Origin: Flammeovirgaceae bacterium BBD 1991-12 | Lineage (GTDB): Bacteria > Bacteroidota > Bacteroidia > Cytophagales > Cyclobacteriaceae | NCBI GenBank assembly: GCA_001657315.1 | Contig: LYSV01000005.1 | Location: 1 to 64,000 of the forward strand | DNA: 64,000 nt | Reading direction: 5' to 3' | Shown: piece after piece, positions 9,072-18,923 of the stretch | How the letters are laid out: each line of letters starts with the position of its first letter | How positions within the stretch are numbered: position 1 is the stretch's first letter | Position numbers and translations under genes: made by a program | Notes under the pieces: model-generated | The model's database searches: none | What the model was told of the DNA's origin: nothing | What the model saw: the letters and a program-made list of their open reading frames with translations, nothing else

Positions 9072-9668
9072 ATGAAGAAAATGATTTTGATTGCAAAAGT
9101 GATCGTTCTGGGAATATTGCCCCATGGTCTGCAGGCCCAGTCGGGCAAGATATCTCCCGAAGAGAAAGAATTTTTAGTCAACTTTCTGAAAGTGACACAA
9201 GATGACCTGCTCACGACCATCTCAAAAGTGGATGCTCAGCAATGGACAGAACGCCCGGAAGATGGTGGCTGGTCAGTCGCGGACTGTATGGAGCATGTGA
9301 TCATGGCGGAGCAGGCGGTGTTTGGTCAGGTGAAGGAAGCCCTGGCCAGTACGGCAGATAACGAACAAAATACAAAACACCTTGATGCATGGCTCATAGG
9401 TAAGATTACTGACAGGGGAGTAAAAGTCCAAACCCCTCTTCCTCCTCAGGAAAACGGTAAAAGCAAACAGGAGATGATCGATGAGTTAAAGGCTTCAAGG
9501 GAAAACATCATCGCATTTGTGGAAGAAGATCATGAGATGAGAAATCATTTTGGACGCTCGCCCTATGGTCCTGCGGATGCCTATCAGTTGTTGCTGGTCA
9601 TTGCAGCCCACTCCATGCGACATACGGCACAAGTCACCGAAGTATTGAATGAGATCAGTGGACTTTAG
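9072..9668 (+). CDS. Secreted DinB-family protein
   Basis: A 198-residue DinB-superfamily protein. The start is placed at the ATG at 9072, since MKKMILIAKVIVLGILPHGL is a good signal peptide with cleavage after QA (about residue 22); the longer frame has an implausible N-terminus. The family's metal-binding triad is visible: His75 in DCMEHV, and His180 and His184 in AAHSMRHTAQ. Members are four-helix metal-binding proteins; several act as thiol-dependent transferases, but most have no known reaction. It follows the ECF42 sigma gene by about 100 bases and is a plausible regulon member. A periplasmic location is unusual for the superfamily but common among Bacteroidota copies. Confidence 0.85.
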   Translation: MKKMILIAKVIVLGILPHGLQAQSGKISPEEKEFLVNFLKVTQDDLLTTISKVDAQQWTERPEDGGWSVADCMEHVIMAEQAVFGQVKEALASTADNEQNTKHLDAWLIGKITDRGVKVQTPLPPQENGKSKQEMIDELKASRENIIAFVEEDHEMRNHFGRSPYGPADAYQLLLVIAAHSMRHTAQVTEVLNEISGL

Positions 9669-10228
9669 TTTGTTCAACGTTCAATGTTGAATGTCCAAAG
9701 TCACTCTTAACCCAACGGATGGGTCATGTGATCCACATGTGCCCATTCCATCCCACCAATCCACCAACCCTAACCCCCGATCTGTCAATTCCGTACGCAC
9801 CCTGAACACCATACCCCTTATGGAGAATAACCTGTGGAGCAGTCTCACACTTCCAGCTTCCAACTTCCGACTTCCGACTTCCAGCTTCCAACTCCTAACT
9901 CCCCCATTTTCCCACAACGTAAGATATCATCTTTTTAAGAGTTGAATCATTCAAAAATTATCACTAAATCATTATATTGTATATAGATTGTGTATAGTAG
10001 GAGAACGTCACCTCCGGGGCTTTATGAAAAGGGCGTACACCCTTTTGATCTATCAGGGAATTCATGCTAATCGATCATGTTTCAGATCATGTTATACTTT
10101 AACTCCTCCTGAACAGTCCTGCATACCGGAGTGCAGTTCTTAATGGTCTGATCTATTCCTCACAGCTTATCCCCTGATAGAACATTACACTTCCTGTAAA
10201 CATGTAACAAATCTAAACCAACCTTACT
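9669..10228. other. Long intergenic region before the first SusC gene
   Basis: About 560 bases. It holds a small inverted repeat, TTCAAC...GTTGAA (9673-9691), right after the DinB stop, a C-rich stretch, and the heptamer array at 9850-9898. The right half (9950-10228) should hold the promoter of the SusC/SusD operon, but no clear promoter element was recognised. Confidence 0.5.
9850..9898. repeat. Heptanucleotide tandem repeat, seven units
   Basis: Seven consecutive 7-bp units read CTTCCAG, CTTCCAA, CTTCCGA, CTTCCGA, CTTCCAG, CTTCCAA, CTCCTAA. The first six differ only at the last two positions. It lies between genes and in no credible frame. Confidence 0.9.
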
Positions 10229-13200
10229 ATGAAAAACCATCTACAAAAATCAGCCCTTGTGCCTGTGAGGGCGCTCATCATGAGCTTTATGATCACGGGC
10301 CTGTGCGTACAGTTTCCGTTGGCCCGGTCAGTGGCCGACGGCTATCTAAAAGCTCCTGCTATGGAGACAGAAGTCTCGGGCACCGTTGTTTCAGATGAAG
10401 GGGAGCAACTGCCCGGGGTAAACGTGCTGGTAAAAGGTACCAATACCGGTACAGTGACGGACATTAATGGCAGCTTTCGATTGAATGTACCTGATGAAAA
10501 TGCGATACTTGTGTTTTCCTTTATTGGCTATCAGACGCAGGAAATACCGGTCGGGGGCAGGTCAGTCATTGACGTTACCATGGCCTCCGATGTGCAGGCA
10601 CTGGAAGAGGTGGTGGTCGTGGGATACGGTACGGTGCGGAAAAGTGACCTGACGGGCTCCGTGGCCACTGTCAAAGCCGATGCCATCAAGGAATTTCCCA
10701 TCACCTCCATCGATCAGGCCCTTCAGTCTCGTGTGGCAGGTGTGAATGTTACCCAGACCTCTTCAGCACCGGGTGGAGGCCTCTCCGTGAGGATCAGGGG
10801 AGCTAACTCGATCAACAGTGGTAGTGAGCCTTTGTATGTGATCGATGGCTTTCCGGTCTATCCTGACAATGACGCCTCAGGGACCTCCGGCAACCGGACC
10901 TCCGGCAATGCTCTTGCATCACTGAATCCCAATGACATCGAGTCTATAGAAATACTGAAAGACGCTTCGGCTACCTCTATTTATGGTTCACGTGGTTCCA
11001 ATGGCGTGGTCCTGATCACCACAAAACGAGGGAAGGCCGGCCAGACCAGGATCGAGTATGACGGCTCCTACTCCATACAGCGGATCTCCAATAACATCGA
11101 CCGGCTAAATGCCCGGGAGTACGCCCAGTACCGGAACCTGATCGCTGATAGCAAGGGGGAGACAAGGCCCTTTTCCGAAGCCCAGATCAATCAACTGGGA
11201 GAGGGAACGGACTGGATGGATGAAGTGCTGCAGACAGGTGCCATTCACAATCATCAGTTGACCATATCCGGTGGTGGAGAGCAGTCGAGGTTTGCAGTTA
11301 TTGGTAATTACCATGAAAATGAAGGCATTATCCTGGGCAGTAACTTTGAGCGATACGGTGTACGGCTCAATCTTGACAATGACCTGCTGGATGATTTTAT
11401 CACCATCAGCTCAAGTCTGTCCTATAACAGAAGCATTACCGAAAGTCAAACCACTGACCGGCAGACACCTGGCGACGGAGGTATTGTCATCACAGCACTG
11501 GGCCTGGACCCAACAGTACCGGTAAGGGATGCCGAGGGGAACTTCAACCTGGTATCTTATGACGGACGCTTCGACATCAATCCGGTGCAGGAGGCGCTCA
11601 ATATTGATGACACAGATTTTGTCAACCGCTTTTTGGGCAATACCGGGGTCACGTTTAATCTCACCGAACATCTGAAATTCAAAACCAGCATAGGGGCGGA
11701 CATTCTGAATGCCAACAGGATCACCTTTTATGGGGCCAATACTTATCTGGGAAGGCAGCGCAGTGGCGATCTGCAGAACTTTTCGCGGTACTCTACCAAC
11801 CTGCTTAACGAGAATGTGCTTTCCTACAGCCGCCAGTTTTCACCCAATCATTTTCTGGATGTAGTGGCTGGCTATACCTACCAGCATATTGTCAATCGAT
11901 TTACCAGCGTATCCACCCGCAATGTGGCCGGTACATCTGCGGAAAATGTACGGCTGCAGGACGGTACCAATCCTCAGATACCCTCCTCCGGCAGGGCAGA
12001 GTCCGTGCTGAAATCCTTTCTGACAAGGGTCAACTACAAGTTTAAGGATCGGTACCTGGCCACCTTCACCATACGGCGTGATGGTGCATCCGTCTTTTCA
12101 GAAGATAACAAGTGGTCCAATTTCCCTTCCGTAGCCTTGGGATGGAGGGTGATCGATGAGCCCTTTTTGCAGGATAACAAGGTGCTGTCCAACCTCAAGC
12201 TCAGAGCAAGTTACGGCGTAACAGGAAACTCCAACGTGCCGGCGTTCAGTTCATTTCCGGCGCAGGCTACCAATAATTACGTCTTCGGTGAAACTCCGGC
12301 GCTGGTCACCGGTAAATCGGAGGACAGGCTGGGGAATGACGAGCTGAAATGGGAATCAACAAGGATGTTCAACGTGGGAATAGATGCAGGTTTTCTGGAT
12401 GAGAGACTTGTGCTGACGTTGGACTATTTCAGAACCACAACGGATGACCTTTTGCTGAATATAGCCTTGCCTCCAAGTCTAGGATTTGAATCCGTACTGA
12501 AGAACAGCGGCTCACTGGAAAACAATGGTCTGGAAGTGGGGCTGAGCTATATCGTCATTGACAACAGTGATCTGCGCTGGGACATTTCCGGTAACATCTC
12601 CTTCCTGAACAATGAGATCACCGATCTTGGCGATAGCGGTCCGTTCTTTGCGCCTATGCTGAATACGCACCTCGGAGTGAACGGCAGTTGGGTGGAACCC
12701 GGCCAGTCTATAGGAGTGTGGAGAGGGTACAGATTCACGGGCCTTTTCCAGGACCAGACCGAAATTGACAACAATGCCTCACTGCCCGGTGACAAGCCCG
12801 GATCTCCACGGTACTTGGACCGGGATGATGATGGTGATCTGGACTCAGATGATTGGGTGATCCTGGGGAATCCCAATCCCGATGTCACCTGGGGGTTCAA
12901 TACTTCAGTGAAGTACAAAAATTTTGATCTGGCCGTTTTCCTGAGGGGTGTTCATGGTAATGAGGTCAGAAACCTGCAGGCCTCTGAGCTGGCAGACGGC
13001 ACACAGATCATCAATCAGGTGGGTGATATGCTGTCAGACTCATGGACGCCGGAAAACCGTGGCGCCAGCCGTCCGATCATCGATGGTACGCGGGATTTCG
13101 CCGGTTTTTTCCGGGATTCAGATTATTTCATTGAAGATGGATCGTTTGTCAGAGTACAGAATATTGCAGTTGGATACACTCTGCCGGAGCTGAAATATAT

Positions 13201-13372
13201 TACCCGGCTTCGTGTGTATGTGAGCGCTCAGAACCCATGGGTCTTTACGGATTACAGCGGTTTTGATCCGGAGGTGAACAACCAGGGTCAGAATAACCTG
13301 AACAGAGCCGATGACTATGACGCCTATCCGAGATCCATGATCTTCACTTTTGGGGTCAACATGGGCCTTTGA
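10229..13372 (+). CDS. SusC/RagA-type TonB-dependent outer-membrane transporter
   Basis: A 1047-residue SusC-family protein. After a signal region it has a carboxypeptidase-D-like domain (about 48-125, GTVVSDEGEQLPGVNVLVKG), the TonB-box region LEEVVVVGYGTVRKSDLTGS, and a plug domain (about 130-245) with SVRIRGANSINSGSEPLYVI and DIESIEILKDASATSIYGSR. A beta-barrel of about 800 residues follows, ending MIFTFGVNMGL. SusC proteins form the pore of pedal-bin glycan or peptide importers with a SusD lid. The SusD gene follows after 25 bases. The signal peptide is longer than usual (about 35 residues). The substrate is probably an oligosaccharide, given the GH97 gene downstream. Confidence 0.95.
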   Translation: MKNHLQKSALVPVRALIMSFMITGLCVQFPLARSVADGYLKAPAMETEVSGTVVSDEGEQLPGVNVLVKGTNTGTVTDINGSFRLNVPDENAILVFSFIGYQTQEIPVGGRSVIDVTMASDVQALEEVVVVGYGTVRKSDLTGSVATVKADAIKEFPITSIDQALQSRVAGVNVTQTSSAPGGGLSVRIRGANSINSGSEPLYVIDGFPVYPDNDASGTSGNRTSGNALASLNPNDIESIEILKDASATSIYGSRGSNGVVLITTKRGKAGQTRIEYDGSYSIQRISNNIDRLNAREYAQYRNLIADSKGETRPFSEAQINQLGEGTDWMDEVLQTGAIHNHQLTISGGGEQSRFAVIGNYHENEGIILGSNFERYGVRLNLDNDLLDDFITISSSLSYNRSITESQTTDRQTPGDGGIVITALGLDPTVPVRDAEGNFNLVSYDGRFDINPVQEALNIDDTDFVNRFLGNTGVTFNLTEHLKFKTSIGADILNANRITFYGANTYLGRQRSGDLQNFSRYSTNLLNENVLSYSRQFSPNHFLDVVAGYTYQHIVNRFTSVSTRNVAGTSAENVRLQDGTNPQIPSSGRAESVLKSFLTRVNYKFKDRYLATFTIRRDGASVFSEDNKWSNFPSVALGWRVIDEPFLQDNKVLSNLKLRASYGVTGNSNVPAFSSFPAQATNNYVFGETPALVTGKSEDRLGNDELKWESTRMFNVGIDAGFLDERLVLTLDYFRTTTDDLLLNIALPPSLGFESVLKNSGSLENNGLEVGLSYIVIDNSDLRWDISGNISFLNNEITDLGDSGPFFAPMLNTHLGVNGSWVEPGQSIGVWRGYRFTGLFQDQTEIDNNASLPGDKPGSPRYLDRDDDGDLDSDDWVILGNPNPDVTWGFNTSVKYKNFDLAVFLRGVHGNEVRNLQASELADGTQIINQVGDMLSDSWTPENRGASRPIIDGTRDFAGFFRDSDYFIEDGSFVRVQNIAVGYTLPELKYITRLRVYVSAQNPWVFTDYSGFDPEVNNQGQNNLNRADDYDAYPRSMIFTFGVNMGL

Positions 13373-13397
13373 ATGAATTGTTAGCTAAACCAAAAAC

Positions 13398-14987
13398 ATG
13401 ATGAAAAAGATAAAATATACAGCCTTTTTGCTAACAGGTATCCTCTTTCTCTTCAATTCCTGTAAGGACCTGGAGGAAGAGCCTGACTTTACTACGGCAG
13501 AAAACTTTTTTACCAACCCGGAGCAGCTGGAGATTGGTGTGAACGGAGTGTATGATGTGCTGGGCTACGCCAATCAATGGTTTAACCATTTCTATAACCG
13601 CTATGTCTTCGAATGCTTGGTGGGATACCAGGTAGGCTGGGAAAAAGGGCCGCTGAATTTTCAAAACGGTATTGTGGACCCCAGTGACATCTACATAGAT
13701 GCCTACTGGAAGCAGTCTTACGACGCCATCAATAGTGCCAATACAGTCATCGAGTCAGCGGACAGACTCCTGGCCGAGGGATCTACAGATGATGACAAGG
13801 TCAGAAGGGTGCAGGCGGAAGCCAAATTTTTGCGGTCCTTCTTTTATTTCAACCTGATCCGGTATTTTGATGACGTGCCTTTTAGTGATAAGCGCGTGAC
13901 CAATGATCAGGTACGACCTACCAATGAGAATGGTAAGGCCAATGTGATCGCGATGATGAATACGGATCTGACAGCGATTGCCGATGTACTTCCCGATACC
14001 TACAGCGGGGGTGATGCCGGCCGGGTTACCCGATGGGCCGCGCTTACCCTTTTAATGAAGGGGCAGCTACTGGATGAGGACTGGACAGGTGCACTGGCCA
14101 CGGCTCAAAATATTGTAGACAACAGCGGACTGAGCCTGTTCGATGATTTCAGCCATAATTTTGAGTTGGAGTTCGAAAACACCGGAGAACGGATATTTGA
14201 GGCACAGGTGTCCTCTGCTGTAGCAGCCAGCGAAACCAACAATCACCACGCTCATTTTGTACCCGCGGATATGCCCACCGACCAGGGCGGTGTGGGATGG
14301 CACTGGCTGTACGGCACCAAGGACTTCCGTATGGAATATGACGATGACGATCAGCGCATACCGGGGACTTTCCTGGAATCGTACCCTACAAAAACGCTGG
14401 GCAGAAAATCCGATGGCTCGTGGCCATGGGTAACATGGGATCCGGATGCTGAATTTACCCTCACTACCGGTCTGGTGGGGATCATAGCAGGCAAAACGGC
14501 GGATGATTATACGGTTGGCGAACTCGTTTTTGGCCGGCCGCACAACAGAAAATGGTTTGAATTCGGCCCCAGTGAGTCGTGGGAAGATGAAGAGAAAAAC
14601 ATCGTCTACCTGCGTTACGCCGATGTGCTGCTCGGACACTCCGAAGCGGCCAACGAAAGCGGCACGGGTGATCCCTATTTCGGAATTAATCTTGTGCGTG
14701 AAAGGGCAGGCTTGCCCCAGTTGGGTGGCCTTTCCCAGCCTGAGCTGAGGGATGCCATCGTTAATGAGCGTGTGCTGGAGTTTGCCTTTGAGCAGGAGAC
14801 ATATCCTGAGCTGAAGAGAAAAAGTACTTTTGGCGGTGATCCGGATTACCTGGGCGACTACATTCAAAGGTTCATTGATACCTATGGCTTACAAAGACAG
14901 CTAAAGGCGAGGGATTATGTACTGCCCATTCCGCTGGCAGAATTGCTGAATAATCCGAATGCGGAGCAGCATGATGTGTGGAAGTGA
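13398..14987 (+). CDS. SusD/RagB-family substrate-binding lipoprotein
   Basis: A 529-residue SusD-family surface lipoprotein. The signal is MMKKIKYTAFLLTGILFLFN, ending in a lipobox with Cys near residue 22 (NSCKDLEEEP). The N-terminal SusD domain includes ENFFTNPEQLEIGVNGVYDV and AEAKFLRSFFYFNLIRYFDD. The C-terminal RagB/SusD domain includes IVYLRYADVLLGHSEAANES, LVRERAGLPQL and ERVLEFAFEQETYPELKR. It forms the lid of the SusC channel encoded 25 bases upstream. ATGATG gives two possible starts one codon apart. Confidence 0.95.
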   Translation: MMKKIKYTAFLLTGILFLFNSCKDLEEEPDFTTAENFFTNPEQLEIGVNGVYDVLGYANQWFNHFYNRYVFECLVGYQVGWEKGPLNFQNGIVDPSDIYIDAYWKQSYDAINSANTVIESADRLLAEGSTDDDKVRRVQAEAKFLRSFFYFNLIRYFDDVPFSDKRVTNDQVRPTNENGKANVIAMMNTDLTAIADVLPDTYSGGDAGRVTRWAALTLLMKGQLLDEDWTGALATAQNIVDNSGLSLFDDFSHNFELEFENTGERIFEAQVSSAVAASETNNHHAHFVPADMPTDQGGVGWHWLYGTKDFRMEYDDDDQRIPGTFLESYPTKTLGRKSDGSWPWVTWDPDAEFTLTTGLVGIIAGKTADDYTVGELVFGRPHNRKWFEFGPSESWEDEEKNIVYLRYADVLLGHSEAANESGTGDPYFGINLVRERAGLPQLGGLSQPELRDAIVNERVLEFAFEQETYPELKRKSTFGGDPDYLGDYIQRFIDTYGLQRQLKARDYVLPIPLAELLNNPNAEQHDVWK

Positions 14988-15112
14988 TTAACAAGGCCGT
15001 TTAAAACCTGTTTTTTAACACAGTCAACATTTTGAAATGTGGACAGGACTCATGAGATATTTTTCACGATATATTGATGATCAGAATGTAATTCATTACA
15101 GATTCCTTGTAT

Positions 15113-15206
15113 TCAACTCACCCCCATTCCGCTCTTCGGCGGAATATCCCCTCTCTAAGCTTAGAGAGGGAAATGTTCAAACGAAGTTTGAACGAGGGTG
15201 AGTTGA
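15113..15206. repeat. 94-bp palindromic element, copy 1
   Basis: The ends TCAACTCACCC and GGGTGAGTTGA are inverted repeats. Between them sit three hairpins: CATTCCGC...GCGGAAT, the palindrome CCCTCTCTAAGCTTAGAGAG, and GTTCAAACGAAGTTTGAAC. A second copy is at 36332-36428. The MITE-like layout has no coding capacity. Confidence 0.9.
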
Positions 15207-15310
15207 TATACGTCATGGGTATGAGTGAAGCACTGGCAAAGAAGCCCGTCCACAGGACTCGGTGAGCCTTCCATAGTCTTTTGTGAGACATACATTGACT
15301 TGACGAACCT

Positions 15311-15351
15311 GAAGGGACTGTACGATGAAGTATGTACAGCCCCTTCTTTTT
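15311..15351 (+). terminator. Rho-independent terminator
   Basis: GAAGGGACTGTAC pairs with GTACAGCCCCTTC (13 bp, one A-C mismatch) around a 10-base loop, followed by five T. It lies about 320 bases past the SusD stop and 45 bases before the FG-GAP gene. It could end the SusC/SusD transcript or attenuate read-through into the next two genes. Confidence 0.8.
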
Positions 15352-15395
15352 GATCATATATTCCCTTAATTTTCGCTTGCTAAAACCAACAACCT

Positions 15396-18300
15396 ATGTC
15401 AGGAAATGTGCGGTATCCTATATTCTGTATCTTCCTGTCATTGTTTTGTTGTGAAGCACCACAACAGGAAGCCACCCCTACGCTGTTTACCCTGCTTTCG
15501 GCAGAAAAGACCCAAATCGATTTTGAAAACACCATCGTTGAGAACGATACCTTCAATATGGTGGACTTTTTCTATGTATACAATGGTGGTGGAGTAGCCC
15601 TTGGTGACATCAATAACGACGGATTGGCGGATGCTTTTTTCACCGGTAACATGGTAGACGATCGCCTGTACCTGAATAAGGGGAATATGGTTTTTGAGGA
15701 TATCTCAAAAGGATCGGGGATCCAAAAATGGCCCGGATGGTCTACTGGAGTTACTATGGTAGATATTAATCACGACGGCTATCTGGATATTTACATTTGC
15801 CGCTCGGGAAATTACCCGGTGGACCGGAGAAAAAACCTGCTTTACATCAATAACGGCGATCTGACCTTTACGGAAAGCGCAGGATCATGGGGCATTGATG
15901 ACCCCAGTTATTCCACCCAGGCCGCATTTTTTGATTATGACAAGGATGGCGATGTAGACATGTATCTGCTGAACCATACCAATGACGTCCGTGATCCCAA
16001 CAATATAAAGCCTCTCATCTCCGACGGATCAGGTCCGGCCAATGATCGTCTGTACAGAAATAACGGTAATCAGACATTTACGGATGTAACACTGGAGGCG
16101 GGCATTCTTTTCGATGGTTTTGGCCTTGGCGTGGCCATTGGAGATGTCAACCAGGACGGGTGGGAGGATGTGTACGTGTCGAATGACTTTCTGGCTCAGG
16201 ATTATCTGTATATCAACAATAAAAACGGCACCTTTCGTGAAGGTGGTAGCCAAAGCATGAAACATTTCAGCCAGTTTGGCATGGGCGCTGATGCTGCTGA
16301 TTTTAACAATGACGGGCTGGTGGATATTGTGGTGGCTGACATGCTGCCTTCAGATAACCTCGGGAGGAAAAAGATGGCCGGCCCATTGAATTTCAATCTT
16401 TTCGGGCTGGCCCTTCAAACGGGCTACCATCCCCAATATATGCGCAATACCCTGCAGCTTAATCAGGGTGTGGATCATAACGGCACCGTGCTTTTCAGTG
16501 AGATAGGACAGCTTTCGGGCATTCACTCCACCGACTGGAGCTGGGCACCGCTGCTGGCTGACTTTGACAATGATGGCAGAAAAGACCTCTTCATCACCAA
16601 CGGTTACCTGAGGGATATTATAGATCTTGATTTTATCAATTATACCGCTGGCCTTTCAGCGCGCACCAGCCAGCAACAATTGAACGAGGTGCTAAGGAAA
16701 AAGGCCCGAGAAATGCCGGGCCTGCACACCAACAATGTGATCTTTAGCAATGCCGGAGACTACAGCTTCACAGACCAAACCGCAAGATGGGGAATGGATC
16801 AGTCGTCCTATTCTAACGGCGCCGCTTTTGGTGACCTGGACAATGACGGTGACCTGGACCTGGTGATCAATAATATCAACAGTCCGGCTTTTGTTTATGA
16901 AAACCGGGCAACGGATGTCACTGCGAACAACTCTATTCGGATTCAGCTAAAAGGAAGCTTGCAGAATCCTTTTGCGCTGGGCAGTGAGGTGAGGATCTGG
17001 CATGACCACAGGATGCAACTGCAACATCTGGCGGTGAGCCGGGGTTATCAATCATCAATGGACTACGGCCTGCATTTTGGTGTAGGAGCATCAAAGATGT
17101 TGGACAGCCTTGTGGTCCGGTGGCCGGATGGAAAGATCAGCAGACTTATCAATATTAAAGTCAATCAGGAGCTTACCATAGGCTACGACGCTGCGGAGGT
17201 GATCACAATATCAGCTCCGGAGAACAGCGCCCGCCTTTTTACCGATGTGACGGAAAAATACGGGCTTGCTGTTAAACATGAGGATAAATTTTACCAGGAC
17301 TTCACGCGTCAGTACCTGCTGCCCCACAAACATTCTCAGCAAGGACCGGGCCTGGCCGTGGCAGATATTAATGGCGACGGGTTGGAAGACTTCTTCATGG
17401 GGGCCGGATATGGAGCAGTGGGCCAGCTATTTCTGCAAATAGCCGGTGGAAAATTCATATCTGTACCGTTGTCCGACGGTCCGGGTTATGAGGAAGATCT
17501 TGGAGCGCTTTTTTTTGATGCAGATAACGATGGCGACAAAGACCTTTATGTAGCCAGTGGGAGCAACGAATTTTTTCCACAGGCAAAATACTATCAGGAC
17601 CGGCTGTACCTTAACAATGGTACCGGAGAATTCGCCAGAGACACCATGGCCTTGCCGGAAATACTGTCCAGCACTTCGTGCGTCAGAGGCTCCGACTTTG
17701 ATCAGGACGGTGATATGGACCTTTTTGTAGGAGGGAGGCTTTCACCGTTAAAATATCCTCACCCAGGAGAAAGCTACCTGCTTATCAATACCGGTGGCAG
17801 GTTCACGGATCAGACCGATGCACTGGCGCCGGGTTTAAAACACATCGGCATGGTGACCGATGCCTTGTGGACCGATCTTGACAATGACTTTGATACGGAT
17901 CTGATCGTGGTGGGAGAGTTTATGGCTATACAGATCTTTTTGAATGAGGAAGGTAAGCTGGTGAATGTCTCTCATGAAGCCGGTTTGCAAAACACTTCGG
18001 GCTGGTGGAATAGCATAGGAGCCGCTGATTTTGACAACGATGGCGATATTGACTATTTCGTAGGCAATCTGGGCCTGAACAGTCGTTACAAAGTATCTCC
18101 GGAAGAACCATTGACAGTCTATGCTGCTGATTATGACAACAATGGGTATGTCGACCCCATTCTTTCCTATTATCTGAACGGAACGGAGTACCCCACCCAT
18201 AGCCGCGATGACCTCATTGGACAGATCGCGGTAATGAAAAAGAAATACCCTGATTACCTGAGCTATGCCAGGGCGGATATGATGGACCTGCTGCCGGAGG

Positions 18301-18917
18301 AGAAAAGAAAAAAAGCCCTTACGCTGAGGGCTGATCTTCTCGAGACCATATACCTTGAAAACCTTGGCGATGCCCGATTCACGGTCCGGAAACTTCCTGT
18401 GGAGGCGCAACTGGCACCTGTTCACGGTATTATAACAGATGACTTCAACGAGGACGGATCCCATGATATACTGCTTACAGGCAACGCCTACGGCACGGAA
18501 GTAGGAACAGGGCAGTATGATGCCTCCGTAGGCCTGTTGCTGACCGGAGATGGCAACGGGAATTTCTCCCCCGTCAGGGCTATGGAGAGTGGATTGTTTG
18601 TAGACGGTGATGTTAAGGGTGCTGTCACTATCCATTTGGGAGATCAGCGTGTATATTTGTTCGCCAGAAACAGTGATCGTCTATCAGCGTGGGGAGTCCG
18701 AACTACAGGATACGATCTGATTGACATGGATGAAAGTATTTTAAAGGCCAAAGTCATTTATCCGGATGGAAATACCAAACTCCATGAATTCTACCATGGA
18801 TCATCCTATCTGTCGCAATCTTCACGCACCTTAAAGATCCATGGAGAAACTGAAGAGATTCTGCTCTATGATCACTCTGGTAATGAAAGAAGTATTTTAT
18901 ATTCAACAACCCAATAA
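15396..18917 (+). CDS. Giant FG-GAP/VCBS repeat lipoprotein with ASPIC/UnbV domain
   Basis: A 1173-residue protein. The lipoprotein signal is MSGNVRYPIFCIFLSLFCC with the Cys pair at 18-19. Many FG-GAP/VCBS repeats follow, recognised by calcium-binding loops of the type DxNNDGxxD (DINNDGLADAFF, DYDKDGDVDMYL, DLDNDGDLDLVI, DFDQDGDMDLFV, DFDNDGDIDYFV). An ASPIC/UnbV domain lies near 510-590 (SRGYQSSMDYGLHFGVGASK). A second propeller follows. The fold should be two beta-propellers on the cell surface. Proteins of this type are often encoded beside SusC/SusD pairs, where they probably bind or process the substrate. The stop is 6 bases before the GH97 start, so the two are co-transcribed. A paralogue lies at 59201-62521. 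Confidence 0.92.
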   Translation: MSGNVRYPIFCIFLSLFCCEAPQQEATPTLFTLLSAEKTQIDFENTIVENDTFNMVDFFYVYNGGGVALGDINNDGLADAFFTGNMVDDRLYLNKGNMVFEDISKGSGIQKWPGWSTGVTMVDINHDGYLDIYICRSGNYPVDRRKNLLYINNGDLTFTESAGSWGIDDPSYSTQAAFFDYDKDGDVDMYLLNHTNDVRDPNNIKPLISDGSGPANDRLYRNNGNQTFTDVTLEAGILFDGFGLGVAIGDVNQDGWEDVYVSNDFLAQDYLYINNKNGTFREGGSQSMKHFSQFGMGADAADFNNDGLVDIVVADMLPSDNLGRKKMAGPLNFNLFGLALQTGYHPQYMRNTLQLNQGVDHNGTVLFSEIGQLSGIHSTDWSWAPLLADFDNDGRKDLFITNGYLRDIIDLDFINYTAGLSARTSQQQLNEVLRKKAREMPGLHTNNVIFSNAGDYSFTDQTARWGMDQSSYSNGAAFGDLDNDGDLDLVINNINSPAFVYENRATDVTANNSIRIQLKGSLQNPFALGSEVRIWHDHRMQLQHLAVSRGYQSSMDYGLHFGVGASKMLDSLVVRWPDGKISRLINIKVNQELTIGYDAAEVITISAPENSARLFTDVTEKYGLAVKHEDKFYQDFTRQYLLPHKHSQQGPGLAVADINGDGLEDFFMGAGYGAVGQLFLQIAGGKFISVPLSDGPGYEEDLGALFFDADNDGDKDLYVASGSNEFFPQAKYYQDRLYLNNGTGEFARDTMALPEILSSTSCVRGSDFDQDGDMDLFVGGRLSPLKYPHPGESYLLINTGGRFTDQTDALAPGLKHIGMVTDALWTDLDNDFDTDLIVVGEFMAIQIFLNEEGKLVNVSHEAGLQNTSGWWNSIGAADFDNDGDIDYFVGNLGLNSRYKVSPEEPLTVYAADYDNNGYVDPILSYYLNGTEYPTHSRDDLIGQIAVMKKKYPDYLSYARADMMDLLPEEKRKKALTLRADLLETIYLENLGDARFTVRKLPVEAQLAPVHGIITDDFNEDGSHDILLTGNAYGTEVGTGQYDASVGLLLTGDGNGNFSPVRAMESGLFVDGDVKGAVTIHLGDQRVYLFARNSDRLSAWGVRTTGYDLIDMDESILKAKVIYPDGNTKLHEFYHGSSYLSQSSRTLKIHGETEEILLYDHSGNERSILYSTTQ

Positions 18918-18923
18918 ATAACC

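Noticed and set aside
14067-14867. A 266-codon minus-strand frame inside the SusD gene
   Set aside because: It is a shadow of a well-supported SusD gene; no start context or motif.
17835-18635. A 266-codon minus-strand frame inside the FG-GAP gene
   Set aside because: It is antisense to the calcium-loop repeats; low-complexity Ile/Val translation follows from the repeat codons.
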